From positions 1 to 13,644 of the forward strand of contig CALWKP010000272.1 of NCBI GenBank assembly GCA_944381295.1: a stretch of DNA of 13,644 nucleotides, given 5' to 3'. Shown here piece by piece: positions 1-6,677 of this stretch (positions are counted from its first letter, which is position 1; each line of letters begins with the position of its first letter). The notes beneath the pieces were generated by a model that ran no database searches, was not told the DNA's origin, and was given only the letters and a program-made list of their open reading frames with translations. Origin of the DNA: an uncultured Clostridia bacterium. Its GTDB lineage: Bacteria; Bacillota; Clostridia; Oscillospirales; Acutalibacteraceae. Made by a program: the position numbers and the translations under genes.

Positions 1-19
1 TTGCCCGATCCGTCGCGGG

Positions 20-25
20 TACAAT
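20..25 (+). promoter_or_regulatory. possible -10 box for the URO-D-like gene
   Basis: TACAAT lies 41 nt before the chosen ATG. Any -35 element would fall at or beyond the window edge, so the promoter cannot be confirmed. Confidence 0.25.
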
Positions 26-66
26 ATTTCAGCTCGTTATTTTCTTTTCTTTTGAGGAGGATTTTT

Positions 67-1098
67 ATGAATAGCAGAGAACGTGTTTTCGCCGCATTGC
101 AGTTTACTCCCGTTGACAAGGCCCCCCTCGAATATCACCCCTGTAGACGGGGTCTTTTTGAACATGGGGAAGCTCTCCGTCAATTGTTCCAACAAAACCC
201 CGGTGATTTCGAAGATTTTACCGACCTTCCCATCCCCGTCCCGCCAAAGGACGCTTTCGATGCTGACGGCAGATATCACGAAATCAAGCAGGATGTCTGG
301 GGAACGAAATGGGAATACCGCATCTTTGCGATGACCGGTCATCCCTGTGAATATCCTCTTGCCGACGAAAGCAAAATTGCCGGATACCAACTTCCTGCCA
401 ACACCTTCTCGACCCCTGCACAAAAACAGGAACTGGCGGAACACGTTGCCAAGGTCAAGGAATACGGCTATTGCAAAATGGGCTGGATCAGCATTTTTGA
501 ACGCATGCACGCACTGCGTCAGTTTGAAGATATCCTCATGGATCTCTACGACGACAGCACCGAAATCAATCTTCTGGCAGACCGGCTTGTGGAATTTCAG
601 GCACGGGAAATTGCCGATTATCTGGAAGCCGGAGTAGACGGGATTCAGTTTGGCGACGATTTCGGCACGACGACTTCCATGCTGCTTTCCCCGGAACGCT
701 GGCGCGAATTTTTCAAGCCGCGTTACCGTCAGCTGATGGCTCCGATCAAAGCCGCCGGAAAACAGATCTTTTTCCACACCTGCGGATGTTCCCGGGAAAT
801 CCTCCCGGACCTCAAGGAAATCGGTGTGGATGCTATCTGGCCGCAGCAGACCGCTTATGACACACAGGATCTTGCCGCGCTCACCAAAGAGCTTGGCCTG
901 GCCACTGCCATCCATATCGATCGTGCCGGGGTCATGACATCCGGTACGCCTGAAGAAGTCGAGAGGGAAGTCCATCGTACCGCAAAGGCTTTTGATATTA
1001 TGAACGGCGGTTCCTGGTTCTATGTAGAAACGGATAATGGGTTCCCATTTGAAAATATCCGGGCACTTCTTCGCGCAATCTCCGAATACCGTAAATAA
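67..1098 (+). CDS. uroporphyrinogen decarboxylase-like (URO-D/MtaA superfamily) protein
   Basis: This is a 343-residue protein with the TIM-barrel URO-D fold (Pfam PF01208 family), which includes haem-pathway HemE and the corrinoid:coenzyme M type methyltransferases MtaA/CmuA. The ATG at 67 is chosen because GAGGAGG (54-60) sits just upstream; the frame is also open further 5' to the window edge but without a comparable site. Visible motifs are a GDDFG turn (residues 196-200) and FFHTCGCS, giving H237, C239 and C241, which resembles the His-x-Cys zinc site of cobalamin-linked methyltransferases. The late cysteine expected in MtaA-type proteins is absent; that region reads WFYVETDNGFP, with E321 in its place. 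It is probably not HemE, because no other haem genes are nearby and a His-x-Cys motif is not a HemE trait. A methyltransferase-like role is inference and the substrate is unknown. Confidence 0.85.
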   Translation: MNSRERVFAALQFTPVDKAPLEYHPCRRGLFEHGEALRQLFQQNPGDFEDFTDLPIPVPPKDAFDADGRYHEIKQDVWGTKWEYRIFAMTGHPCEYPLADESKIAGYQLPANTFSTPAQKQELAEHVAKVKEYGYCKMGWISIFERMHALRQFEDILMDLYDDSTEINLLADRLVEFQAREIADYLEAGVDGIQFGDDFGTTTSMLLSPERWREFFKPRYRQLMAPIKAAGKQIFFHTCGCSREILPDLKEIGVDAIWPQQTAYDTQDLAALTKELGLATAIHIDRAGVMTSGTPEEVEREVHRTAKAFDIMNGGSWFYVETDNGFPFENIRALLRAISEYRK

Positions 1099-1104
1099 CG
1101 TTTG

Positions 1105-1149
1105 AAAAAACAGCGCCTTCTGACAACCAATCAGAAGGCGCTGTTTTTT
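1105..1149. terminator. bidirectional rho-independent terminator
   Basis: A 13-bp perfect stem (1111-1123 with 1131-1143, core CAGCGCCTTCTGA) with a 7-nt loop is flanked by A6 on the left and T6 on the right. It can therefore stop transcription from both the + gene ending at 1098 and the - gene ending at 1152. Confidence 0.93.
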
Positions 1150-1151
1150 CC

Positions 1152-2426
1152 TTATTTGGTTTCCAACTTTTTAGGAAGCTCTTCCGTCCCGTAAATCTGG
1201 CGCGAAATGACCAGAGAGCCTTTGCGCTGATAGGCATCGTTCAGGAATGCAAAATAGGTACCCGGTGTCGTGATCCCGTTCAGCGCGAGCAAATCGACCC
1301 CTGAGACACCAATGATCCTATCCGCCAACAGCACGCAATTGGTATTCAAAACAAAATACGTCTTAAACGCACCTGAACGGAATTTATAAAAGTGCGCTCC
1401 GGTTGCCCGGTATAAGGCACTTGCTGCATCTTTGCACTCCGCGCTGCCGCGCTCCGCAGCACATTTCCAAGGCACCGTATTCTCCAGAATCTCTTCAATT
1501 TTTGCGCGTACAGCTTCCCGGTTTTGCGGACTCAGTGATATCCCAAATCCCACCAGGATTTTCTTCTCATATTCCAAACAATGCTTCAAATACGGTTCTT
1601 TCGGTACTACCGCTAAGGTACCGTCGCTCATCATACCAAATAAACGATGTGATTGTTCATCATAGCACCCATAAGAATACACATTTCCGTCGAAGCAAAG
1701 GTCTACATGTCCAAATCCGGACAACCCACCTTCCAACAAATGAATAAACACTTCTAAATCCGTAGATGTACCGTGGGCAGGCTGCAATTCCAGCTCTCCC
1801 GACCGGGAAAGTTTTTGGATAACCGACAACACTTTCTGCGGTAAGAACGCTGCGATCAACACTGGTAGGACGATTCTCCGCCGGCGAGTTGTATAGCCTT
1901 CGTTTTTTGGGATGATCAGGATAAAAAAATCAGAAAACAGGTTTGTGGATAGAAGAATAAAATAGATCCCTAACAACCTCGCACTGACCAGCGCATGTGC
2001 AATCGGGCGGATAAAAAAAGTGATCGCTCCAATAATCAGGATACATCCGGTAATCAGGTGCCAGATACTGCCGGAAACACCATCCTGCCGGTACTGGTAA
2101 TTGATGAGCAATCTGGTAATTCCGTTGACAACCCCCAAAAATCCCAGGATATAGGGAAGAGCAGCGAGAAAGGGGAGAGGATAGAACCGTGCCAAAGCAA
2201 ACAGCGCCGCATAAACAATAAACCAGAAGCCATGGGTGATTCTTTGATTTTTCTGTAAAAAAACAAGCGACAGTTCATACACGCCAAGCAAAAGAAATCC
2301 TGTTTTCAGGACATAGGAAAATACTCGGTAAAACCATTGCGGGAAAAAGAGCATACAAAGTCCCAATCCGAAAGCCCCACAGGCAAGCAATAACTGGGAA
2401 GAGGCTGTGACGCGTGATTTTGTCAT
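1152..2426 (-). CDS. DUF308/HdeD-like membrane protein with C-terminal papain-like domain
   Basis: This is a 424-residue membrane protein. The first ~200 residues hold about six or seven hydrophobic segments (roughly 10-28, 39-57, 66-84, 86-106, 122-138, 148-172, 186-200) arranged as in DUF308/HdeD-type small membrane domains. A cytosolic or exposed domain of ~220 residues follows. It contains GFGHVDLCFDGNVYSYG (H240) and later TNCVLLADRIIG (C364). The order His then Cys, with GHV at a strand start and Cys at a helix start, is the arrangement in circularly permuted NlpC/P60 and LRAT-like papain-fold enzymes, so thiol hydrolase or acyltransferase activity is possible but inferred. ATG at 2426 has AAGGTGG upstream. 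The Crp/Fnr gene lies upstream on the same strand, separated by a 104-nt hairpin element, so co-transcription is uncertain. The gene ends at a terminator shared with the convergent URO-D-like gene. Confidence 0.75.
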   Translation of the reverse strand: MTKSRVTASSQLLLACGAFGLGLCMLFFPQWFYRVFSYVLKTGFLLLGVYELSLVFLQKNQRITHGFWFIVYAALFALARFYPLPFLAALPYILGFLGVVNGITRLLINYQYRQDGVSGSIWHLITGCILIIGAITFFIRPIAHALVSARLLGIYFILLSTNLFSDFFILIIPKNEGYTTRRRRIVLPVLIAAFLPQKVLSVIQKLSRSGELELQPAHGTSTDLEVFIHLLEGGLSGFGHVDLCFDGNVYSYGCYDEQSHRLFGMMSDGTLAVVPKEPYLKHCLEYEKKILVGFGISLSPQNREAVRAKIEEILENTVPWKCAAERGSAECKDAASALYRATGAHFYKFRSGAFKTYFVLNTNCVLLADRIIGVSGVDLLALNGITTPGTYFAFLNDAYQRKGSLVISRQIYGTEELPKKLETK

Positions 2427-2456
2427 GGAACTTCACCACCTTGGAGGGAATTTTCA

Positions 2457-2560
2457 GGAGGCGGCCCAAAACTGCGGAAGCTTTTGCTTCCGCAGCGCGG
2501 CGGGGACTCCCGCCGCGAAAAGCGGCGCGCTGCACGCGCCGCTTGTTTTGGGCCGCCTCC
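2457..2560. repeat. compact ring of three hairpins closed by a 16-bp outer stem (element A)
   Basis: A perfect 16-bp outer stem (2457-2472 with 2545-2560, GGAGGCGGCCCAAAAC) encloses three perfect hairpins almost without unpaired bases: 2472-2481/2486-2495, 2496-2504/2509-2517 and 2520-2529/2535-2544. As DNA or RNA it would fold as a four-way junction. It lies between the Crp/Fnr gene and the membrane protein gene, both on the minus strand. It has no poly-T tail, so it is not a standard terminator; attenuation, mRNA stabilisation or a mobile repeat are alternatives. Confidence 0.85.
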
Positions 2561-2585
2561 AAGCATTCTGCCTTACTGTCATCTT

Positions 2586-3266
2586 TTATTGTGCCAATTT
2601 TTCCAGATCCTCTCGATTGACAATTTCAATCCCGCCACGGAACAATCGAACCAACCCTTCATTCTGGAAATATTTCAGCATACGGGTAACTACTTCCCGC
2701 GCAGACCCCATATGCTTTGCGACAGCTTCCTGGGTGATATGGAGCGTATTTCCGCCGTCAATCGAGGATTGTTCCAAAAGGAAAATAGCGAGTCTCTTGT
2801 CAAAGCTCATAAACATGACCTGCTCCACAAGCCACATGACATCAGAAAACCGGGACTGTATTAATTGGTTGGAATAATTGGTTACAGACAGTGATTCTTC
2901 TTCCAGCTCCTGATAGACTTTGGCAGGAATGACCACTACTTCTGTATCTTTTTCCGCTTCAATAAAGACATCAAAACTGATATTCTTCATGACGCATGAT
3001 GCAGAAAACAGGCAGATATCCCGATCCAACAGACGATATAAGGTCACTTCTTTTCCCGAATCAGAAACAAGAAATACCCGAAATTGACCTTCTCTTACAG
3101 CCATGACCCCAGTACAGTCCTCACCACCGCGGCGGACCATTGTCCCGTGTGGATAATGGCGAAGAATTGCGGTCTCCTGAATTTTTTTCTTTTGTGAAGA
3201 ATTCAAACTTTTCCAAAAAGGAAAAACGCTTTCCAAAAAAGTGAGCGTCTCCGAACCTATGGCCAT
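2586..3266 (-). CDS. Crp/Fnr family transcriptional regulator
   Basis: This 226-residue protein has the normal length for the family. A cyclic-nucleotide-type beta-roll occupies about residues 16-120 (REGQFRVFLVSDSGKEVTLY around 58-77), a dimerisation helix follows at ~118-150, and a winged helix-turn-helix lies near the C terminus. The recognition segment HMGSAREVVTRML carries R190, E191 and R195, the same RExxxR spacing as CRP. Cysteines C51, C85 and C91 are present; C85 and C91 sit in a LLDRDICLFSASCVM stretch also seen in clostridial members, where a redox or metal role is possible but unproven. The ATG at 3266 has GAGGG a few bases upstream. It is divergent from the M24 peptidase gene, and its effector and targets are unknown. 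Confidence 0.92.
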   Translation of the reverse strand: MAIGSETLTFLESVFPFWKSLNSSQKKKIQETAILRHYPHGTMVRRGGEDCTGVMAVREGQFRVFLVSDSGKEVTLYRLLDRDICLFSASCVMKNISFDVFIEAEKDTEVVVIPAKVYQELEEESLSVTNYSNQLIQSRFSDVMWLVEQVMFMSFDKRLAIFLLEQSSIDGGNTLHITQEAVAKHMGSAREVVTRMLKYFQNEGLVRLFRGGIEIVNREDLEKLAQ

Positions 3267-3303
3267 AGAATTCCCTCTTTCTTTCGAGATATCAAAATCG
3301 CGG

Positions 3304-3600
3304 ACCTGCGGTCGGCAAATCGCGCACGCGTCGTACCTCCGCCCGGCAATCTGCGGGAAATTGCCCGAGAGCCCGCGCTTTGACCCGGGAGCAGGTTGTT
3401 ACAACCGGGCGGTTGCTCAGGGGATTTTTCCTGACATCTATACTGCCCGGCTTACCCACCTCAGGTTCGTACTTTTACATTTCTGCGGTTATTGTATCAC
3501 ACCTGCGGTTGGCAAATCGCGCAAGCTCCCTTCGGTCGCTGAGTTTCCAAAAATCAGTGACCAAGGTGCCCGCGTTGCTGCATCTGCGGTTATTGTATCA
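3304..3600. repeat. two interleaved direct-repeat pairs in the Crp/Fnr-peptidase intergenic region
   Basis: An exact 18-nt repeat (CTGCGGTTATTGTATCA core) occurs at 3482-3499 and 3583-3600. A 23-nt repeat with one mismatch (ACCTGCGGT..GGCAAATCGC) occurs at 3304-3326 and 3501-3523. Read on the minus strand, each 18-nt copy contains TGATACAAT, an extended -10 shape, but neither has a convincing -35. The rest of 3267-3600 is GC-rich with short inverted repeats such as 3403-3415 and shows no credible gene. Confidence 0.8.
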
Positions 3601-3625
3601 TATTTTTAGCATTACTTCTACTGTT

Positions 3626-3642
3626 TTGTCAGCCGTTGACAA
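3626..3642. promoter_or_regulatory. palindromic operator-like site over the peptidase -35 box
   Basis: TTGTCA (3626-3631) and TGACAA (3637-3642) form a perfect inverted repeat with a 5-nt spacer. The right arm covers the -35 hexamer of the downstream promoter, which is the usual place for a repressor. The nearby Crp/Fnr protein is one possible binder, but this is only inference. Confidence 0.5.
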
Positions 3643-3665
3643 CATCGTCAGGTGAGATTTATAAT
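3636..3665 (+). promoter_or_regulatory. sigma-A type promoter for the M24 peptidase gene
   Basis: A perfect TTGACA (3636-3641) and a perfect TATAAT (3660-3665) are separated by 18 bp, placing the transcription start about 45 nt before the ATG at 3717. This also argues against the longer open frame that starts at 3636. Confidence 0.88.
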
Positions 3666-3716
3666 GGGTTTACAGCTCTTTTTTATTATAATGAACTTTT
3701 ACGTGAGGTGATTATC

Positions 3717-4976
3717 ATGCTTTCAAAAGAATTTCATGCAAGCCGTCGTTCCTCCTATGGAAACCTTCTGGAAGATGGTTCTATTTCTGCTATTTTTTCC
3801 GGACAGCAGAAAAATCGTGTAGGGGATGAGGCATATCCTTTTGAAACCTATCGGAATTTTTATTATCTGACTGGCTATGACAAACCCAAAGCTGTTTATA
3901 TGGGATATAAAATCGGAGGACTTTATCATGATGTCCTGTTTATTGAACGTCCGGATGAACGGCGGGAACTCTATGAGGGAAAAATGGATACTCCGGATGG
4001 TCTGAAAGAATCTCTCGGACTGAAGGATGTCCGGTATCTTGACCGGATGCCGAATTTTGTTTCCGGATTATTCTGTCGGAACGATTTCCGGTATTTATAT
4101 ATTGATACCAACTGTTGGGATTCCTACGATAGTTTTGAAGACGATACCGAACGGTTTGTTTCCCATATGCTGAAAAAATATCCCTATTTATCGGTAAGGA
4201 ACACATTTTCCGATATTGCTGACCTTCGCACAATCAAGGGAAAAGAAGAAATCTCAGCACATCGGGAAGCATGTAAAGTTACAGAATACGGTGTAAAACG
4301 GATGCTCCATCAAATCCGTCCGGGAATACGCGAATCGGAAGCAGAAGCCTATTTTGACTTTGAATTGAAACTTCACGGCTGTTCCCATGGGTTTACGACG
4401 ATTGCAGCATCTGGCAAAAACGCCTGTACGCTTCATTACAGTGAAAACAACAGTATCCTTCAGGATGGCGATTTAATTCTGTTTGACCTGGGTGCTGCCA
4501 GCGGTTATTATGGAGCAGATGTTTCCCGGACGTATCCGGTGAATGGAAAATTCACACCACGGCAAAAAGAGTTGTATGAAGTGGTACTGAAAGGTCTGGA
4601 AGCAGGATTGGCCATTTCAAAGCCAGGACAGCAAAAAGATCTGATCCAACTGGAAAGCAAACGTGTGATGGCACAAGAATTGATCCGATTGGGAATCATT
4701 CAGAAACCGGAAGAAATCGCAAAATATTATAAGCATGGGTCAGGACATTTTATTGGTCTGTATACACATGATGTCGGGAACGACGCAGCGATTCTGGAAA
4801 AGGATATGGTATTTACTCTGGAACCGGGACTGTATTTTGAAGAAGAAGGAATTGGTATCCGGATTGAAGATACCATCCTTGTGACAGAAGACGGTTGTGA
4901 AGTATTGACCGGTGACATTCCTAAGACAGTGGCAGACATTGAAGCATTTATGGCGAAAAAAGAGCCTGCTCTATAA
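3717..4976 (+). CDS. pepP: aminopeptidase P-like M24B metallopeptidase
   Basis: This 419-residue protein has a full-length M24B layout. The N-terminal AMP_N-type domain spans about 1-165 (RNFYYLTGYDKPKA near 46-59) and the pita-bread catalytic domain about 175-410. All five dimetal ligands are present: D257 (LFDLG), D268 (GADVSRTYP), H344 (GSGHFIGLYTHD), E369 (TLEPGLY) and E384 (IRIEDT), along with catalytic-region histidines H240 and H351. The protein should release N-terminal residues ahead of proline, or cleave Xaa-Pro dipeptides, in the cytosol; there is no signal peptide. The start at 3717 is preceded by GTGAGGTG and lies downstream of a consensus promoter. It is monocistronic, ending before the hairpin element at 5019. 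Prolidase (PepQ) is less likely because the AMP_N domain and length fit aminopeptidase P better. Confidence 0.93.
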   Translation: MLSKEFHASRRSSYGNLLEDGSISAIFSGQQKNRVGDEAYPFETYRNFYYLTGYDKPKAVYMGYKIGGLYHDVLFIERPDERRELYEGKMDTPDGLKESLGLKDVRYLDRMPNFVSGLFCRNDFRYLYIDTNCWDSYDSFEDDTERFVSHMLKKYPYLSVRNTFSDIADLRTIKGKEEISAHREACKVTEYGVKRMLHQIRPGIRESEAEAYFDFELKLHGCSHGFTTIAASGKNACTLHYSENNSILQDGDLILFDLGAASGYYGADVSRTYPVNGKFTPRQKELYEVVLKGLEAGLAISKPGQQKDLIQLESKRVMAQELIRLGIIQKPEEIAKYYKHGSGHFIGLYTHDVGNDAAILEKDMVFTLEPGLYFEEEGIGIRIEDTILVTEDGCEVLTGDIPKTVADIEAFMAKKEPAL

Positions 4977-5018
4977 AGTTTAAAAATTGCATATAGGCGG
5001 TCAGCTCACTTAGAGCCT

Positions 5019-5124
5019 CCGCGGCCCCAAAAAAATCCCCCATACGGAATTTTTCCGCATGGGGGATTTTACGCGCCTAAAAAGGCGCGCCCTGAGGCGG
5101 AACGCCTCAGGGTTGGGGCCGCGG
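5019..5124. repeat. ring of three hairpins closed by a 12-bp outer stem (element B)
   Basis: The outer stem is 5019-5030 with 5113-5124 (CCGCGGCCCCAA, perfect). Inside are three hairpins in a row: 5032-5043/5059-5070, 5072-5078/5083-5089 and 5090-5099/5103-5112. The layout and size match the element at 2457-2560, but the sequence does not. It lies between convergent genes, so it may act partly as a terminator. Confidence 0.85.
5029..5070 (-). terminator. rho-independent terminator of the ABC operon
   Basis: A 12-bp stem (AAAATCCCCCAT with its complement), extended by a short inner CGG/CCG pairing, is followed on the minus strand by seven T (A7 at 5029-5035). It lies about 120 nt past the last gene of the minus-strand operon. 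It may also stop + strand transcripts, where only T4 follows. Confidence 0.75.
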
Positions 5125-5187
5125 GGACGGGGCTAGAGAGGGAGCAGATCAACTGTTTCCTCTTATTCCAATCCCCCACAAAATCTC

Positions 5188-6675
5188 TTAAAGAATATCA
5201 GGAAGTTCCTCGTCCAAAAGGATCTGCGGTGTAAAATCACGGAACATCTGCGCGCTTGACGTAGATGCGATCCCATGGACAACACCGTTGAGCGTTACCA
5301 GATACCGCCTGTCACTCTGCGCATAGAACTCTATCACATCTGCGCTCTTTCCCGTATCCTCATAATACTCATAAGTTACCTTCACTTCCGGAGTTCCCTG
5401 AGGCTCTTCCGATGTTTCTTCCATCAGCTGTACCATGATCACACTCTGATAGTATGTCTGGAAATTTTCATAGGTGATCGCATTTCCATCACCAGTTACC
5501 GTATAATCATATACGACATTATCTTCCGTAGACTTCTCTTCATTTATCTCGCGCGACAATACAAAGACATGTTCCTGCCCATCCATGGTCACTGTCATGC
5601 GGTCCACATCGGTAATCATCGGCAGCAGGATAAACTTTGTCCGCAAATCATATCCCGTAGTATCCGCCCACACGGAAATCGAGCTGTTTTCGATCTTGTA
5701 GATCACGTCGATGCCGTCCAGCATGATATAAGACTGTTTGTCCCCGGCATCCCCGCCTACGATGACCTTGTAGCTTTCGCCTTGTACGGTAAATTCTGCA
5801 ATAACGCGCGGTTCCTCAAATCCACATTCCGCAAGCTGCTCCTCTGTGGGATACAGGTACGCCGCTTCCGACGCCGAAATGGACGCCAATGCCGCTGTCA
5901 TATTCGAGACTTCGGTAGAGTCCAAATCAGTATCGATCTCCCCATAGCTGACCTTCACAAGCCCGGTCTCCCCGCCGGATAATGTAATCGGATCCGGGAA
6001 ATTTGTCCCACTCAGCTTTACTTCTGTAAAAATCGGCGAACTTGTCCCATCGGAACTTGTCACACTCACGAGGGTCTTGTCAACAAAATCAGCAACACTG
6101 TTAAAGATATCGTCGTCAATGGAAACTACATAGACATGCTTGGAATCCTTTTCGCACATATAACGGCCAGTATTACTGCCGGCAGATTCATTTCCGATGC
6201 AGTAAGCCATCGATGTACCGTCAACATATTCCGCAGTAATCGTGGCAAGAGGCTCCGCTAAACCGTAATCGGCAAGATTTTCCACTTCTCCCACATCTTT
6301 GGATGCATTTAATGTAAAGCCACATTCAAAAACATCTTCTGTAGAATAGTTGGAGAACGGGAGATCTCCCAATTCTTCAATGACGTAGGTAGTTTTTGTC
6401 GTGGTAGTGGTCTCGGTAGACCCGTCGTCTGCCGTGACTGTAGATTCCACTTCTTCCGTATGCGGTTCTACCATAAAAGTACCATACTCATTTTCCACTG
6501 TTACAGATGCTAAATCCGCTTCCTGTTTGGAAATAAGGGCAATCGTCTGGGTCGAGCTGCTGGAAGAAGTCTCTTCCTCCTCGGCAGGCGAGGTGAGCAG
6601 CAATGCCGCCGCCGCACCTCCGAGCACCACTACCCCGGCCGCCACAAGAATGAGGTTTCGGGTAATACTTTTCAT
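5188..6675 (-). CDS. DUF4340 domain protein, last gene of Gld-like ABC operon
   Basis: This is a 495-residue membrane-anchored extracytoplasmic protein. Residues 7-27 form one N-terminal transmembrane segment, followed by an acidic, Ser-rich linker and a Thr-rich stretch near 88-96. Two copies of the DUF4340 unit can be recognised from matching phrases, ADYGLAEPLATITAEY (135-150) and AECGFEEPRVIAEFTV (282-297), each followed by a strand-rich ~60-residue segment. DUF4340 genes commonly sit next to GldG-type genes and their function is unknown. The ATG at 6675 is 2 nt after the stop of the GldG-like gene, with AGAGGAGG in the end of that gene, so translation is probably coupled. It is likely an outward-facing accessory of the transporter; that is inferred from context and topology. 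Confidence 0.87.
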   Translation of the reverse strand: MKSITRNLILVAAGVVVLGGAAAALLLTSPAEEEETSSSSSTQTIALISKQEADLASVTVENEYGTFMVEPHTEEVESTVTADDGSTETTTTTKTTYVIEELGDLPFSNYSTEDVFECGFTLNASKDVGEVENLADYGLAEPLATITAEYVDGTSMAYCIGNESAGSNTGRYMCEKDSKHVYVVSIDDDIFNSVADFVDKTLVSVTSSDGTSSPIFTEVKLSGTNFPDPITLSGGETGLVKVSYGEIDTDLDSTEVSNMTAALASISASEAAYLYPTEEQLAECGFEEPRVIAEFTVQGESYKVIVGGDAGDKQSYIMLDGIDVIYKIENSSISVWADTTGYDLRTKFILLPMITDVDRMTVTMDGQEHVFVLSREINEEKSTEDNVVYDYTVTGDGNAITYENFQTYYQSVIMVQLMEETSEEPQGTPEVKVTYEYYEDTGKSADVIEFYAQSDRRYLVTLNGVVHGIASTSSAQMFRDFTPQILLDEELPDIL

Positions 6676-6677
6676 GA

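Noticed and set aside
37..975. Long open frame on the minus strand opposite the URO-D-like gene (312 codons)
   Set aside because: The plus-strand protein has clear family motifs and a good ribosome binding site; the opposite frame shows no recognisable domain and is an antisense shadow.
2407..2877. Plus-strand open frame over element A and the Crp/Fnr gene end
   Set aside because: It crosses the hairpin ring and is antisense to a clear regulator; no motif or convincing ribosome binding site.
3491..3600. Minus-strand promoters at the two TGATACAAT sites
   Set aside because: Neither site has a recognisable -35 at 16-18 bp; kept only as a remark under the repeats.
5275..5982. Plus-strand open frame of 235 codons inside the DUF4340 gene
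   Set aside because: It is antisense to a gene with a transmembrane anchor and duplicated domain; its translation is rich in His, Arg and Ile without any motif.
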